From: Alkalicoccus halolimnae
GTDB taxonomy: Bacteria > Bacillota > Bacilli > Bacillales > Salisediminibacteriaceae
Direction: 5' to 3'
NCBI RefSeq assembly: GCF_008014775.2
Contig: NZ_CP144914.1
Coordinates: forward strand, 2,356,001 to 2,420,000
DNA: 64,000 bases
Both the position numbers and the translations under genes were made by a program. This document shows positions 16,789 through 25,955 of the stretch, in pieces (the stretch's first letter is position 1; each line of letters opens with the position of its first letter). Below the pieces are notes generated by a model, which was given only the letters and a program-made list of their open reading frames with translations, was not told where the DNA came from and searched no databases.

Positions 16789-17922
16789 TTATTCAGTATC
16801 ATACAAATAAACATTTCCCTTTTTCTGCAGCGGCTCCTGAGGAATGATTATTTCTTCAACGACGTATTTGGCAATGGCCGGGGACGAAGTAACTCCGGGT
16901 GAATCAATACCGGCTACGTGGATAAACGACGGATATTCTTTTGAAGCCCGGATATAAAAATCGTCCTGATTGATCGACGAACGGACGCCGCTGTATTCGC
17001 GGTAGACTTTGTCAAAAGGCACGTTTTTGGCTAAGCTCGCTATTTCACTTCGTATTTCCTGAGCCCCCTCTTCGGTGAGCGGGGTATCGTCAACTGATTC
17101 CTGATACGTGCTCGTCGGTCCCAGCCTTGTTGTTCCGTCCGGCTGGGGAATAATCAGGATCCCCTTTCCCTTTTTACTCGGAAGCGGATAAATAATATGA
17201 CGCATGAAGTTTTTTTCCGAAGCATCGAGCACCATATATTCTCCACGGTGCGGCCGCATCCGGTAAGGGGGATCCTCTTCAATCATCCGGGCGATCGTTT
17301 CGTTATGCGCCCCGGCTGCGTTCAATACATACCGGCTTTGATAGCTTTTACCCGATTCCGTTTTGACTGTAAAAACATCGTCTGCAAATTCAATGGATCT
17401 TACTTTTTCCCCGGTTACAATTTCTGCACCGTTCTTAACAGCATTAGCAGCAATCTTTTTCGTTAAAACGGACGTATCGGCACTCATTCCGGAGGGCATT
17501 TCCAGTCCCGCAGCGATCTCATCATTTAAATTAGGTTCTTTTGCGAGGAGCTCCTCTTTTGATAAATAACGAACTTCGTCTATGCCTCTTTCCCGGGCGG
17601 CTTTTTCTATTTCCAAAAGGGTTTCGATTTCCGCTTCATTTTTTGCGATTAAAAAAGCTCCACCTTTATTAACCGGAACATCAAACTTAGCAGCAACCGT
17701 CTGATAAATTTCGTTGCCCTGCCTGGCGAGACGTGATTTGAGTTCTCCTTTTTCCGGGGGGATCATAGCGGGCGGATGGACAAGCGCACTGTTATGCGTC
17801 GTCTGCACCTGAGACAAGTCACTTTCTTTTTCGAGGAGGAGCGTCTTTCCCTCATAATGTGAGAGCTCTCTCGCAATAAAAGTGCCGACAACTCCTCCGC
17901 CGATAATCAGGAAATCATACAC
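16789..17922 (-). CDS. FAD-dependent oxidoreductase (DAO family, GlpO/LhgO-like)
   Basis: A 377-residue flavoprotein. The N-terminal dinucleotide fold is MYDFLIIGGGVVGTFIARELSHYEGKTLLLEKE (GxGxxG at about 8-13), and the C-terminal FAD contact reads HVAGIDSPGVTSSPAIAKYV. This is the D-amino acid oxidase superfamily. The residues around TTHNSALVHP and the length are closest to L-2-hydroxyglutarate oxidase and type-2 glycerol-3-phosphate oxidase-like enzymes. The substrate is not certain. AAGGAG lies about 12 bases before the ATG, slightly far. It is a single gene with no glycerol genes beside it, so a glycerol role is not supported by context. Confidence 0.85.
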   Translation of the reverse strand: MYDFLIIGGGVVGTFIARELSHYEGKTLLLEKESDLSQVQTTHNSALVHPPAMIPPEKGELKSRLARQGNEIYQTVAAKFDVPVNKGGAFLIAKNEAEIETLLEIEKAARERGIDEVRYLSKEELLAKEPNLNDEIAAGLEMPSGMSADTSVLTKKIAANAVKNGAEIVTGEKVRSIEFADDVFTVKTESGKSYQSRYVLNAAGAHNETIARMIEEDPPYRMRPHRGEYMVLDASEKNFMRHIIYPLPSKKGKGILIIPQPDGTTRLGPTSTYQESVDDTPLTEEGAQEIRSEIASLAKNVPFDKVYREYSGVRSSINQDDFYIRASKEYPSFIHVAGIDSPGVTSSPAIAKYVVEEIIIPQEPLQKKGNVYLYDTE

Positions 17923-18250
17923 CTACACCATCTCCTTATTATAGATTAGATTCTATACATACCGCTTCTGAGAAAGCCGCAGATGGATTCCGGATCAAAA
18001 AGAGTCATGCAGCCGCCTCTGTTCGGGGGAAGGAAACGTTCCAGGCTCTCTATCCACTGAGGCTCCCCGGAAATCACGGTTATTATTAATGCTAACTATA
18101 AAGAGTTGGGAAGATGCGGACAACAATTGTGCCTTCAAATACGAGAAAAACATCTGTAAACCCGGTATGAAAGAACTATTTTCGTGTAGTTATATTCTCT
18201 TTCTTAAACCTGACTTCCTTTTTCCGGGTTTTTCCCTTCCTTTTCTTCAT
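17923..18250. other. Intergenic region, no feature seen
   Basis: About 330 bases upstream of the FAD oxidoreductase gene. It presumably holds its promoter on the minus strand. No reading frame or strong hairpin was found. Confidence 0.5.
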
Positions 18251-18342
18251 GCTGCTTTGAAAATAGAGTATAAATGTGATGAACGTGCGCTTTCGTTTCC
18301 ATGAGGACACTTTCCGGGTGCCACGGCCTCAGGTGATCCCAT
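18251..18342 (+). repeat. A-module fragment
   Basis: GCTGCTTTGAAAATAGAGTA leads into GATGAACGTGCGCTTTCGTT and TCCATGAGGACACTTTCCGG, the first part of the A module. The rest is missing. It lies 70 bases behind the stop of the glycoside phosphorylase gene. Confidence 0.8.
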
Positions 18343-18413
18343 ATGAAGTTTTCTGCTTCTATCGACACCTGACTTTACCATCGCTTTTCGTAAAATACAG
18401 CGGGCATTGACGG

Positions 18414-21400
18414 CTATTCGAGAGTTACTTCCATCTCAGCTACAAGACCATTCCGCACATCTTCTGCCTCTTCTCCTTTCAGTGCACGGCTGTTTATGAC
18501 TTTTTCCTGAGATGATTTATAAATAAGACGGTAGGAAACTGGCAGAACGTGATTTACACCGTAGGTATTTTTCCGCGACGAGTTAAGATACGTCACTTTA
18601 CAATTACCAAGAAGAACAAAGGAGAGCTTATTGTCTTCTGTAAACATCCATTCCGGAAGCTTTGGTGAAAGCTGGAACGATAAATCCCCCTTTTTTATAG
18701 AGAAAATCTTTCTTCCCGCCATCATATGGATCCACATATCCAAAAACTCTACGGTGGAACCACTGAGCCTGGAAACAAATCCACGGCCGTGCAGAGCAGG
18801 ATCGGGATTAGCTGAGCTTGCAATAAAGGAGGAATTCTCAAGCGTACTCCTTCCGTACGTCTCCGGATTCAGAAAAGGAATAAGAGCGTGCCGGACATCG
18901 GCATAAAATTCTTCTGTTAAATCTGCCTTCAGGACTTCCAGCAGATATTTATATTCCATATGGAGAAAGACAGATTCATTCTCCAGCCAGCCCGGAGTGA
19001 AAGACCTGGCCCGGCCGATTTCCATCGGTTCAGCGTCAATCGGCATAGATGTTTTATACATGCCAAGCTTTTTGTCGTAAACAGCAGAATTTTTCACCTG
19101 TTCATACAGAGCTTTTGCCTCTTCTTTTCCGGATACATTTTTCATGGCTTTAACAATGCCTTCAAGAAAAGGAGTCACCGCTGTCGGCTTCCATATTTTT
19201 TGTCCAGAAGTCGTTTCTTCCGTGTTATCCACTTCAAAATAAAAGTAAGTCGGAGGAAGCACACCGTAATTCTGGATCGATTCACGGCCTTGATCTATTC
19301 TTTTTTTCATCGCGTGCAGCAGCCTGAGTACATCTTCTTCTTTCAGCGTTGTTTGCCTTCCTGAGACCCCATGCCGGACAGTTTCCCGGTATTTTTCCCG
19401 CAATGCTGCTGTTTTATCCCAGTAGGAATAAGCAGATTTCTCATCTTCGGGATCGAATTTCTCCATCATCTCCAAAAGCTGCAGGAGAAAAGTGCCTGAT
19501 TCTTCGGGAAGAGCCACCTTCTGAGACTGATGCTTCTCAAGTAGAGTGGTCAGCCGCGCAAGTTCCTGCATTTCCGGTGTGCTGGACCCGATCATACCCG
19601 GGAGACCGTTTAAGGAGTCATTCCATCCGGGTTTTCCAGCTTCCATTTCGATTCCCAGTCCATAAGGAGCAAGCGTACTGACTTTCACTCCTGCGAGGAG
19701 GAGAAGTTTGGAATATAAATTTGCTGTCACAATTTCTCCTTCCCCATATTTTCCCCGCACCCATTGGCCGGATCCGGTATTTTCACTCTCCAGCACCGCA
19801 TCATACTGTCTCCATTTATCTGCTTTTTTTGTAATTTTTTTATGCCGCGGCTGTACAAACGCCGGACTGTTGAAGAAAGCATAAGGCGTCTGGAAAAAGA
19901 ATTCTTCTTCTTTATCCGGATAAATCGATAAAAAAGCTTCGATTAAATCCAGATTATATGTCCAGTGGTCAATCCAGTAACCTTCTCCAAACCGTGCCTG
20001 ATAAACGTTTCTCGAAGAAGTCATAATCGCTGATAATAACTCTTTAAAGGGAGTAAAGAGAGGAATAGCCTCATCTTCAATATAATGCTTAATTTCTCCA
20101 GGAGTGTAGGAATTTTTCAAAAAGTGTTTTAACCTTTCATTAAATTCCGGCGCTGCAAATTGATGAAAAGGAAACGTTTCCGGATCATCCATTTCAAAAC
20201 GCACCCCTTCCACGAGCAGCGGGTTGTATCCATCAAGCTGAATGAGGTTCATAAACTGCTGGACATTTGCATCATATATTTTCGGCTCAAAAAATACATC
20301 CCAGCGTCTGTTTTGATTAATGTCCCGGTAGTTACCGTTTCCCTGAGAGTAATACGTCGGGCTGATGGAAAAAAAGTTGTAGTCTCTCTCCAGATCGCCG
20401 TGTTTGCGGGAGTATAAGTAATAAACCTTCTTCTTATCTCCGTGCTCAAAAACTTCCGGAAATCCTCCCCGCAGGCCGTTGTCTAAATAACACTGCCTCG
20501 TATACGCATCAAAAAGCGGTTCGGCTGTGGATGTATTTACTTTTTTCAGTAAATCCGCTGTTATTCTTTCAGCAAGTTTCTCTTTTTTCTCCATGTATTC
20601 TTTTGACAACGGTTTGCTGAAAAATCTCTTTACTTCATTTATATCCTCCGCGTATCCTACTGCTGAAAAAAGTTCCACTTTTTCTCCCGGCTCAATAACA
20701 CCTTCCCAAGCCGCAAATCCGCTGGAAACTTTGTTTGTGAAGGATGAAGGCTGTTTTTTCAGCTCGGATAAACCTGAGCGGATAAACGCTTCCGGTACCT
20801 GCATAGAAGTATCGGATCCAAATATTAAGTTTTTATCTAAAAGAAGTTCCAGCTGCTCATCCTTCCCTTTCTGAGAGAGAAAGCTCGTAAAATAGTTTCC
20901 TTCCCGGATTTCCTTTACTTCCGCTGTATCCTCCATGCTTCCTCTCAAAGTATAAAAAGAAAGAAACGGGACAGGAAATCTGACATCAAACCAGCTTTTC
21001 AGCGTATTTCCCAGTTCTTTATAAGCTGAATTGTTTATCCCTGCCGGAAGCACGGCAGGCATCCCGTCCAGCATTTCCATTGTCTTCGGTTTATCAGAAA
21101 TATTTGTAAATGTAACGTGCCGGACGAGTCCGCTGATTGGTTCTTCAGGCAGAATAAAATAGGTGACATCCATCCGGATTCCGGCATGGCTGTTTATGTA
21201 TTCCAGTTTTAATTTATTTTCGCTGATCACCATGTTTTCTTCTATATCGTCTTCAGTTATGGCAGATGTGCGGAATGGTTCAAGAAACACATTACCTCTT
21301 TCCTCATGCAGTTTTATAAACGTACGGAAGCCGTTTGTTTCTACAAGCTGAAGGGATTTATCCGCAGGCAGAAATTCCATCATAGCATGGTTTTTATCTT

Positions 21401-21557
21401 CAATACCGAAGCTTGCAATTCCCTGGCCCCGATTCACATAAAAAGCCCACATCGGTATGCCGTTTTCCCCTGCCAGACCAGGAAGAAAACTGGAAAATGT
21501 CTTCTTTGAGCGGTAGTTTGTCATTTTATATTCTTTGTCTTTCGTTAATTTGTACAT
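18414..21557 (-). CDS. Glycoside phosphorylase, GH94-related (possible GH161 beta-1,3-glucan phosphorylase)
   Basis: A 1047-residue cytoplasmic enzyme. The N-terminal half is a beta-sandwich-like region. The C-terminal half has an (alpha/alpha)6-type catalytic region with GEGYWIDHWTYNLDLIEAFL, WRQYDAVLESENTGSGQWVR and the strongly conserved KPGWNDSLNGLPGMIGSS. This pattern belongs to the inverting glycoside phosphorylases related to cellobiose phosphorylase, which split a beta-glucoside with phosphate to give a sugar 1-phosphate. The size and the bacterial locus with an ABC importer and GH1 enzyme fit the GH149/GH161 beta-1,3-glucan phosphorylases better than GH94 (inference). GGAGG precedes the ATG by about 5 bases. 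It is the last gene of the importer operon, but an A-module repeat separates it from the second permease. Confidence 0.78.
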   Translation of the reverse strand: MYKLTKDKEYKMTNYRSKKTFSSFLPGLAGENGIPMWAFYVNRGQGIASFGIEDKNHAMMEFLPADKSLQLVETNGFRTFIKLHEERGNVFLEPFRTSAITEDDIEENMVISENKLKLEYINSHAGIRMDVTYFILPEEPISGLVRHVTFTNISDKPKTMEMLDGMPAVLPAGINNSAYKELGNTLKSWFDVRFPVPFLSFYTLRGSMEDTAEVKEIREGNYFTSFLSQKGKDEQLELLLDKNLIFGSDTSMQVPEAFIRSGLSELKKQPSSFTNKVSSGFAAWEGVIEPGEKVELFSAVGYAEDINEVKRFFSKPLSKEYMEKKEKLAERITADLLKKVNTSTAEPLFDAYTRQCYLDNGLRGGFPEVFEHGDKKKVYYLYSRKHGDLERDYNFFSISPTYYSQGNGNYRDINQNRRWDVFFEPKIYDANVQQFMNLIQLDGYNPLLVEGVRFEMDDPETFPFHQFAAPEFNERLKHFLKNSYTPGEIKHYIEDEAIPLFTPFKELLSAIMTSSRNVYQARFGEGYWIDHWTYNLDLIEAFLSIYPDKEEEFFFQTPYAFFNSPAFVQPRHKKITKKADKWRQYDAVLESENTGSGQWVRGKYGEGEIVTANLYSKLLLLAGVKVSTLAPYGLGIEMEAGKPGWNDSLNGLPGMIGSSTPEMQELARLTTLLEKHQSQKVALPEESGTFLLQLLEMMEKFDPEDEKSAYSYWDKTAALREKYRETVRHGVSGRQTTLKEEDVLRLLHAMKKRIDQGRESIQNYGVLPPTYFYFEVDNTEETTSGQKIWKPTAVTPFLEGIVKAMKNVSGKEEAKALYEQVKNSAVYDKKLGMYKTSMPIDAEPMEIGRARSFTPGWLENESVFLHMEYKYLLEVLKADLTEEFYADVRHALIPFLNPETYGRSTLENSSFIASSANPDPALHGRGFVSRLSGSTVEFLDMWIHMMAGRKIFSIKKGDLSFQLSPKLPEWMFTEDNKLSFVLLGNCKVTYLNSSRKNTYGVNHVLPVSYRLIYKSSQEKVINSRALKGEEAEDVRNGLVAEMEVTLE

Positions 21558-21579
21558 GGGACCCTCCGTTTTAATTAAT

Positions 21580-21800
21580 AGCTACCTTGAAAATAAACTA
21601 GTTAAGTGATGAACGTGCGCTTTCGTTTCCATGGGGACGCTTTCCGGGCGGGCCGGCCTCAGCTAATTCCGTCCTTCCTTCCGTCGGGCCGAATGGATCT
21701 TCGGCTCGTCCTTATTCGCCTCGGAGTCGCCCCATGGGCTCTGCAGCGGCCTGTTTTCCATTTCTGTTCTTCCTGAAGGTATGGTCTGCCTTTAAATAAA
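21580..21800 (+). repeat. A-module repeat inside the beta-glucan operon
   Basis: It starts with the A terminus AGCTACCTTGAAAATAAAC at 21580 and carries the full core (CCATGGGGACGCTTTCCGGG, GGCCGGCCTCAGCTAATTCC) to about 21800. The B module is absent. It fills the gap between the stop of the permease gene (21846) and the start of the phosphorylase gene (21557), so it must be transcribed in the antisense sense if the operon is read through. Confidence 0.88.
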
Positions 21801-21845
21801 ATAAAAACAGGGAATATAACATTCACCTGTTTTCATTTCAAACCA

Positions 21846-22688
21846 TTAACTTTTTACTGCGCCATCTGTGATGCTCTTAATAAATAATCTGTTAAACAAT
21901 AGGAATACGACGATCAATGGGATCGTGGCCCAGAAAGTTCCTGATAAAATCATTCCGTAATCACGAACACGGTCATCCATCAAAGCTCTCAAGGCAACTT
22001 GAATTGTATGCATCGACTGATCCTGCAGCACAACTAGCGGCCATAAGTAATCTCCCCAGATGGCCATAAAAACGATAATGCCCAGCGTAGCGAATGCCGG
22101 GAGAATCGTCGGTACAATGATATTCCAGTAAATTCGGAAATTCGTACAGCCATCGATTCTTGCCGCTTCAATAATTTCGTCCGGCACAGCGCTCGAAATA
22201 TACTGTCTCATCCAGAAAATTCCGAAAGCATTCATCAGACCGGGAACGATAACCGCCCTAAGGTCACTGAGCCAGCCCAGCTGGGTAATAATAAAGTAGC
22301 TGGGAATTAAGCCGAGCTGCGGCGGAATCATCATCGTTCCAAGAATGAAGACGAACAGAACGGACCTTCCGGGAAACTCCAATTTCGAAAAAGCAAAACC
22401 TGCCAGAGAACAAAGGATAATAACCCCTAAGGTGACAGACGTGGCAACGATCAGAGAGTTAAGCATCGCCTGAAAAAATGGAATGCTGTCCAGTACTTTC
22501 TGGAAATTTGCCACTAGCTCAGACCCCGGCACCATGGCAGGAGGAGACTGATTGATCAGATTGTTTGGATTGGTAGCCATTACAAACATCCAGTAAAAAG
22601 GAAACAGGGAAGCCAGAGCTACGATAATCAAGCCAAAATAGACAAGTATCTTCCCTACAGTCTGTTTATTTTTTTCTGATTTCATCAT
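21846..22688 (-). CDS. ABC sugar transporter permease, MalG type
   Basis: A 280-residue inner-membrane permease with six predicted helices. It has the binding-protein-dependent transport loop (EAARIDGCTNFRIYWNIIVPTILPAFATLG) that contacts the ATPase. It belongs to the carbohydrate uptake transporter 1 class. Its start overlaps the stop of the first permease gene (ATGATGA), showing translational coupling. With 22685-23680 and 23739-25079 it forms an importer; no ATPase gene is present, so a shared MsmX-like ATPase elsewhere is likely (family knowledge). Confidence 0.92.
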   Translation of the reverse strand: MMKSEKNKQTVGKILVYFGLIIVALASLFPFYWMFVMATNPNNLINQSPPAMVPGSELVANFQKVLDSIPFFQAMLNSLIVATSVTLGVIILCSLAGFAFSKLEFPGRSVLFVFILGTMMIPPQLGLIPSYFIITQLGWLSDLRAVIVPGLMNAFGIFWMRQYISSAVPDEIIEAARIDGCTNFRIYWNIIVPTILPAFATLGIIVFMAIWGDYLWPLVVLQDQSMHTIQVALRALMDDRVRDYGMILSGTFWATIPLIVVFLLFNRLFIKSITDGAVKS

Positions 22689-23680
22689 TTTGAACCCACC
22701 TTACTGGACTGACCTATGCGATTAGCGAAATACATATTAACGGAAGCAAACACAATAATGATAAAGAACAGAACAATTGCTGTTGCAGAGGCTGTTCCGA
22801 AGAAGTTGCTTGCAAAAGCATCACGGTATAAGTAAAGCACTACCGTAATACCTTCCGGACGACCACCGCGCCCCTGGAAAATATGCGGCTCTGCAAAGAT
22901 CTGCAGCGCTCCAATTGTTGCCGTAAACACTGTGAAGAGGATAAACGGCTTGAGCATCGGAATCGTAATATGCCAGATCTGCTGACGAAGCGTCGCTCCA
23001 TCAATTTTGGCAGCTTCATACAGGTCATTAGGAATACTCTGCATACCCGCTAAATAAATAATCGTATTGTAGCCGACCCATCGCCAGAAAACCATCGCAG
23101 AAATCGCCACTTTCGCTCCCCACTCCGAACGCGTCCACGTAATTGGGTCGAATCCGAACAATCCGATAAACGAGTTTACAAGACCGGATTCCTGATTGCT
23201 GAAGAGGACACTAAAGACGATGGCCACTGCTACAATCGAGGTGACGTAAGGCAGGAAGATAGCCAGCCTGAAAATACCTTTGTACTTGACCAGTACAGAG
23301 TTCAGGGCAAATGCCAGCAGCAGTGCGACGATTAACTGAGGGGCTGTTCCCATCAGACCTATAATGACCGTATTATAAAGGGATTTCCAGAACAGCGGAT
23401 CGTTGAAAATGATCACAAAGTTGTTCAGCCCGACGAAGTTCATATCTCCCAGTCCATCCCACTGGAAAAAAGCCAGGTAAAAACTAAATATAATCGGGAA
23501 GATTCCAAAAACAGCAAAGAGTAAGTAAAAAGGAGAAATAAATAAGTATCCGGACGCTATGTTTCTCTGCTTTTGTGAAAATGTCCGTGCTTTTTTCTTG
23601 GCAGGTTTGTTACCGGGAGGTTGACTGTTTACTTCCTGCGGTTCATTTTCTTCTATTTCTTTTCGATATGGCTCAGACAT
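22685..23680 (-). CDS. ABC sugar transporter permease, MalF type
   Basis: A 331-residue permease with six predicted helices after a charged cytoplasmic N-terminus (MSEPYRKEIEENEPQEVN...KPAKKKARTFSQKQRN). The ATPase-contact loop reads YEAAKIDGATLRQQIWHITIPMLKPF. The ATG at 23680 has GGAGG 7 bases before it; an open frame reaching 23725 has no ribosome binding site. It lies 58 bases behind the binding-protein gene and overlaps the next permease by four bases. Confidence 0.92.
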   Translation of the reverse strand: MSEPYRKEIEENEPQEVNSQPPGNKPAKKKARTFSQKQRNIASGYLFISPFYLLFAVFGIFPIIFSFYLAFFQWDGLGDMNFVGLNNFVIIFNDPLFWKSLYNTVIIGLMGTAPQLIVALLLAFALNSVLVKYKGIFRLAIFLPYVTSIVAVAIVFSVLFSNQESGLVNSFIGLFGFDPITWTRSEWGAKVAISAMVFWRWVGYNTIIYLAGMQSIPNDLYEAAKIDGATLRQQIWHITIPMLKPFILFTVFTATIGALQIFAEPHIFQGRGGRPEGITVVLYLYRDAFASNFFGTASATAIVLFFIIIVFASVNMYFANRIGQSSKVGSK

Positions 23681-23738
23681 GTTTTCCCTCCTCATTGAGG
23701 TCAGTGGGCACCCGCAGATGCCCACTGAAGTGTTTGAT

Positions 23739-25079
23739 TTATCTTGCTAGTCTTTGTTCTGTACGCTGGAGAATCTCTTCCCATTCTTCTTCCGGATCGG
23801 CTCCGTCCATAACATTAAACAGCCCGTCGATAATTTCCGTATTTACATCTCCGTACTGAGGTCCTTTATGCACGTGTTCTACTTCCAGAGCGGACTCCGC
23901 AAAAATTTCTGCTGTATTCTGACCGCCAAAGTATTCATCCGTCGTATTTACGAATTCTTCCATCTCGTAAACTTCCGGTGTGGAAGGAAAAAGTCCCATA
24001 TTTTCGTACGCTTTCATCTGCTGCTCCGGTGCAAGGAGCCATGTCAAAAATTCAAAAGCTTCCTCCGGGTGCTCGGACTGTTCCGGAATAGTTACCCACG
24101 ATCCGCCCCAGTTGCCTGCACCTTCAGGCATCGTCGCCATTCTCCAGTTCGTTTCATCCGGAGCATTATCTTTAATTACTCCCTGCATCCAGGCTGGTGC
24201 TAAAAGCGTTGCGTAGCTTCCGTCAGCCATACCGCCGCCCCATTCAGGAGTCCACATGGCAAGGTTGTCAATATAATCACTCTGAATCATAGATGCGGCC
24301 TCATCGTATGCTTCCTTCACATAAGGAGAAGAATCAAGAATCAGCTCGTTTTCCTCATTAAAGTAGGATTCAGGAGCCTGGTCCCGCTTCGCATTGAAAA
24401 CGGTTTCCGGGTTATCCGCCATTGGAATTCCTGTCTCTGTAAGTATCGTGTCGGCAGCTTCCCTGTAGTCATCCCACGTTTCAATCATGGCTTCCACTTC
24501 TTCAGGATCCGACGGCAGGCCGGCTTCTTCAAAAATATCCGCACGGTAGTACATGACCGTCGGGCCGATATCTGTCGGGATGCCGAATTGGAAATCTCCA
24601 TCTACGCTGGAGCCGATCTCCCATACCCAGTCCAGATAGTCATCTTCAATTTCTTCTGCACCCAGGTCATTTAAGTTAATAAATTGATCTTCTGCGTCTT
24701 TATAGCTGTCCATTTCCGACACTTCTATAGCTGCCATGTCCGGAGCTCCACTGCCCGCAGAAAGCGCTGTGAAAAAGTTGTTATGGTGGTCTTCCATATC
24801 AATTTCCTGAAAATTGATGCTTACTTCAGGATTTTCTTCTACATATTCTTCCGCAAGTTCCGGATACCCGGTAGCACCAAACAGCCAGAATGATAATTCT
24901 ACTTCTGCTTCCTCTGAGCCAAGACTTGTTACTTCCGCTTCTTCTTCATTTGCCTCGACGGAATTTTCCGCAGAAGCTTCATTATTTCCCTCTGCATTTC
25001 CTTCTGAACCGTCATTTCCACAAGCTGTAGCTACGACAGCAAATGTCAGCAGCCCTGTCATAAATCCGTACTTTTTCAT
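23739..25079 (-). CDS. Extracellular sugar-binding lipoprotein of ABC importer
   Basis: A 446-residue family 1 solute-binding protein. The lipobox VATAC puts the lipidated cysteine at C20. An acidic low-complexity linker (GNDGSEGNAEGNNEASAENS) follows, then the binding fold from about residue 58 (VELSFWLFGATGYPELAEEY). The conserved late segment APEQQMKAYENMGLFPSTPE is typical of oligosaccharide-binding proteins. It captures the substrate outside the membrane and hands it to the two permeases. It is the first gene of the operon; its promoter has a consensus -35/-10 and two LacI-type operators. The strongly acidic composition fits a halophilic or alkaliphilic host. Confidence 0.93.
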   Translation of the reverse strand: MKKYGFMTGLLTFAVVATACGNDGSEGNAEGNNEASAENSVEANEEEAEVTSLGSEEAEVELSFWLFGATGYPELAEEYVEENPEVSINFQEIDMEDHHNNFFTALSAGSGAPDMAAIEVSEMDSYKDAEDQFINLNDLGAEEIEDDYLDWVWEIGSSVDGDFQFGIPTDIGPTVMYYRADIFEEAGLPSDPEEVEAMIETWDDYREAADTILTETGIPMADNPETVFNAKRDQAPESYFNEENELILDSSPYVKEAYDEAASMIQSDYIDNLAMWTPEWGGGMADGSYATLLAPAWMQGVIKDNAPDETNWRMATMPEGAGNWGGSWVTIPEQSEHPEEAFEFLTWLLAPEQQMKAYENMGLFPSTPEVYEMEEFVNTTDEYFGGQNTAEIFAESALEVEHVHKGPQYGDVNTEIIDGLFNVMDGADPEEEWEEILQRTEQRLAR

Positions 25080-25140
25080 AATAAATCCCCCTTATTTGCT
25101 TTTATCGTGCAATGACCAAAATCGTATACCAGCTGTCTGT

Positions 25141-25160
25141 TTACTAAACCGGTTTCGTTA
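25141..25160. promoter_or_regulatory. LacI-type operator O2 of the importer operon
   Basis: TTACTAAACCGGTTTCGTTA is a near-perfect palindrome of the same kind as the operators at 25238-25257 and 27178-27197. It lies in the leader, about 60 bases before the start codon at 25079. Confidence 0.8.
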
Positions 25161-25237
25161 ATATCAAAAAAATAAAAAAGAGACTCTTTTGCCAATCCGC
25201 GTGAAGCTGATTATTTACTGAAAGGCATTTCTTAAAT

Positions 25238-25257
25238 TAACTAAATCGGTTTCGTAA
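25238..25257. promoter_or_regulatory. LacI-type operator O1 of the importer operon
   Basis: TAACTAAATCGGTTTCGTAA matches the operator of the GH1 gene at 15 of 20 positions. It lies directly behind the -10 box, covering the expected transcription start. Confidence 0.8.
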
Positions 25258-25261
25258 TGTC

Positions 25262-25290
25262 ATTGTATCTCCCATCATTTTTAATGTCAA
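25262..25290 (-). promoter_or_regulatory. SigA-type promoter of the importer operon
   Basis: On the minus strand there is TTGACA (25290-25285), 17 bases, then TACAAT (25267-25262). This is the same spacing and layout as the GH1 promoter. Confidence 0.88.
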
Positions 25291-25298
25291 CGCTTTCT
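25285..25298. promoter_or_regulatory. cre-like site at the importer promoter
   Basis: TGTCAACGCTTTCT resembles the CcpA site consensus (TGNNANCGNTNNCA) and overlaps the -35 box, so CcpA binding would repress in rich sugar. Confidence 0.55.
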
Positions 25299-25300
25299 TT

Positions 25301-25933
25301 TTAATTATTTTGATAATCGTCCTCCCTTTGCGGAAGATAAATATTCAGGCGCTGAGATTTTTGAAACGTTACAAGCAGAATAAGGCTGCCAGCTGCGCTG
25401 ACAGAAAAGAAAAGATAAAGAACGGGTACCAGGTAAAGAATATAATGAAAGAGACCAATGCTGACGATCGTTGTCACCGTTAATACCGGCGAAGATAAAC
25501 CATACACCGCCGCCGACTTAATCGAAGATAAGGTGCTGCCTCTGCGATGGACGAGCAGCGGAAAACTGAATAGAAAAAGAATAATGTACAGAAATAACAG
25601 GCAGACAGCCACGCCGAGCAGAATCGGAGCCAGTGTATGTTCGAGACGGAAGATAAAATAAAAGTCCACGTATAATATCGCGCCTCCAGCTGCAAACAGT
25701 AGCATAAGCAGGTTTGCCCGCAGGAAATAGCGCTTGTAGGCATTCCAGAACGGGATCAGTGTTTTTGTCGTCCCCTCTTCCCCTTTCATCCATTTATGAA
25801 GGACTTCATACACGGCGGCCAGAGCCGGGGCTGCCCCGAAGATTCCCAGCCCGAGAAGCGTAAACGCGATCCAGAGAATATTTAAGTAGGCCAATCGGAA
25901 GATCCAGTCAAGGACTTTCTCAAGCTTTTCCAT
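25301..25933 (-). CDS. YesL-like DUF624 membrane protein
   Basis: A 210-residue membrane protein with about five helices, beginning MEKLEKVLDWIFRLAYLNILWIAF. The opening and the following GIFGAAPALAAVYEVLHKW are typical of DUF624/YesL proteins. These are found in many Bacillus sugar-uptake loci, including the B. subtilis yes pectin cluster; their function is unknown. AAAGGAG lies 8 bases before the ATG at 25933; an open frame reaching 25993 runs back into the lacI gene. It lies 22 bases behind the lacI stop, so regulator and YesL-like protein form one operon. Confidence 0.88.
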   Translation of the reverse strand: MEKLEKVLDWIFRLAYLNILWIAFTLLGLGIFGAAPALAAVYEVLHKWMKGEEGTTKTLIPFWNAYKRYFLRANLLMLLFAAGGAILYVDFYFIFRLEHTLAPILLGVAVCLLFLYIILFLFSFPLLVHRRGSTLSSIKSAAVYGLSSPVLTVTTIVSIGLFHYILYLVPVLYLFFSVSAAGSLILLVTFQKSQRLNIYLPQREDDYQNN

Positions 25934-25955
25934 TCTTTCTCTCCTTTCTGTCTCT

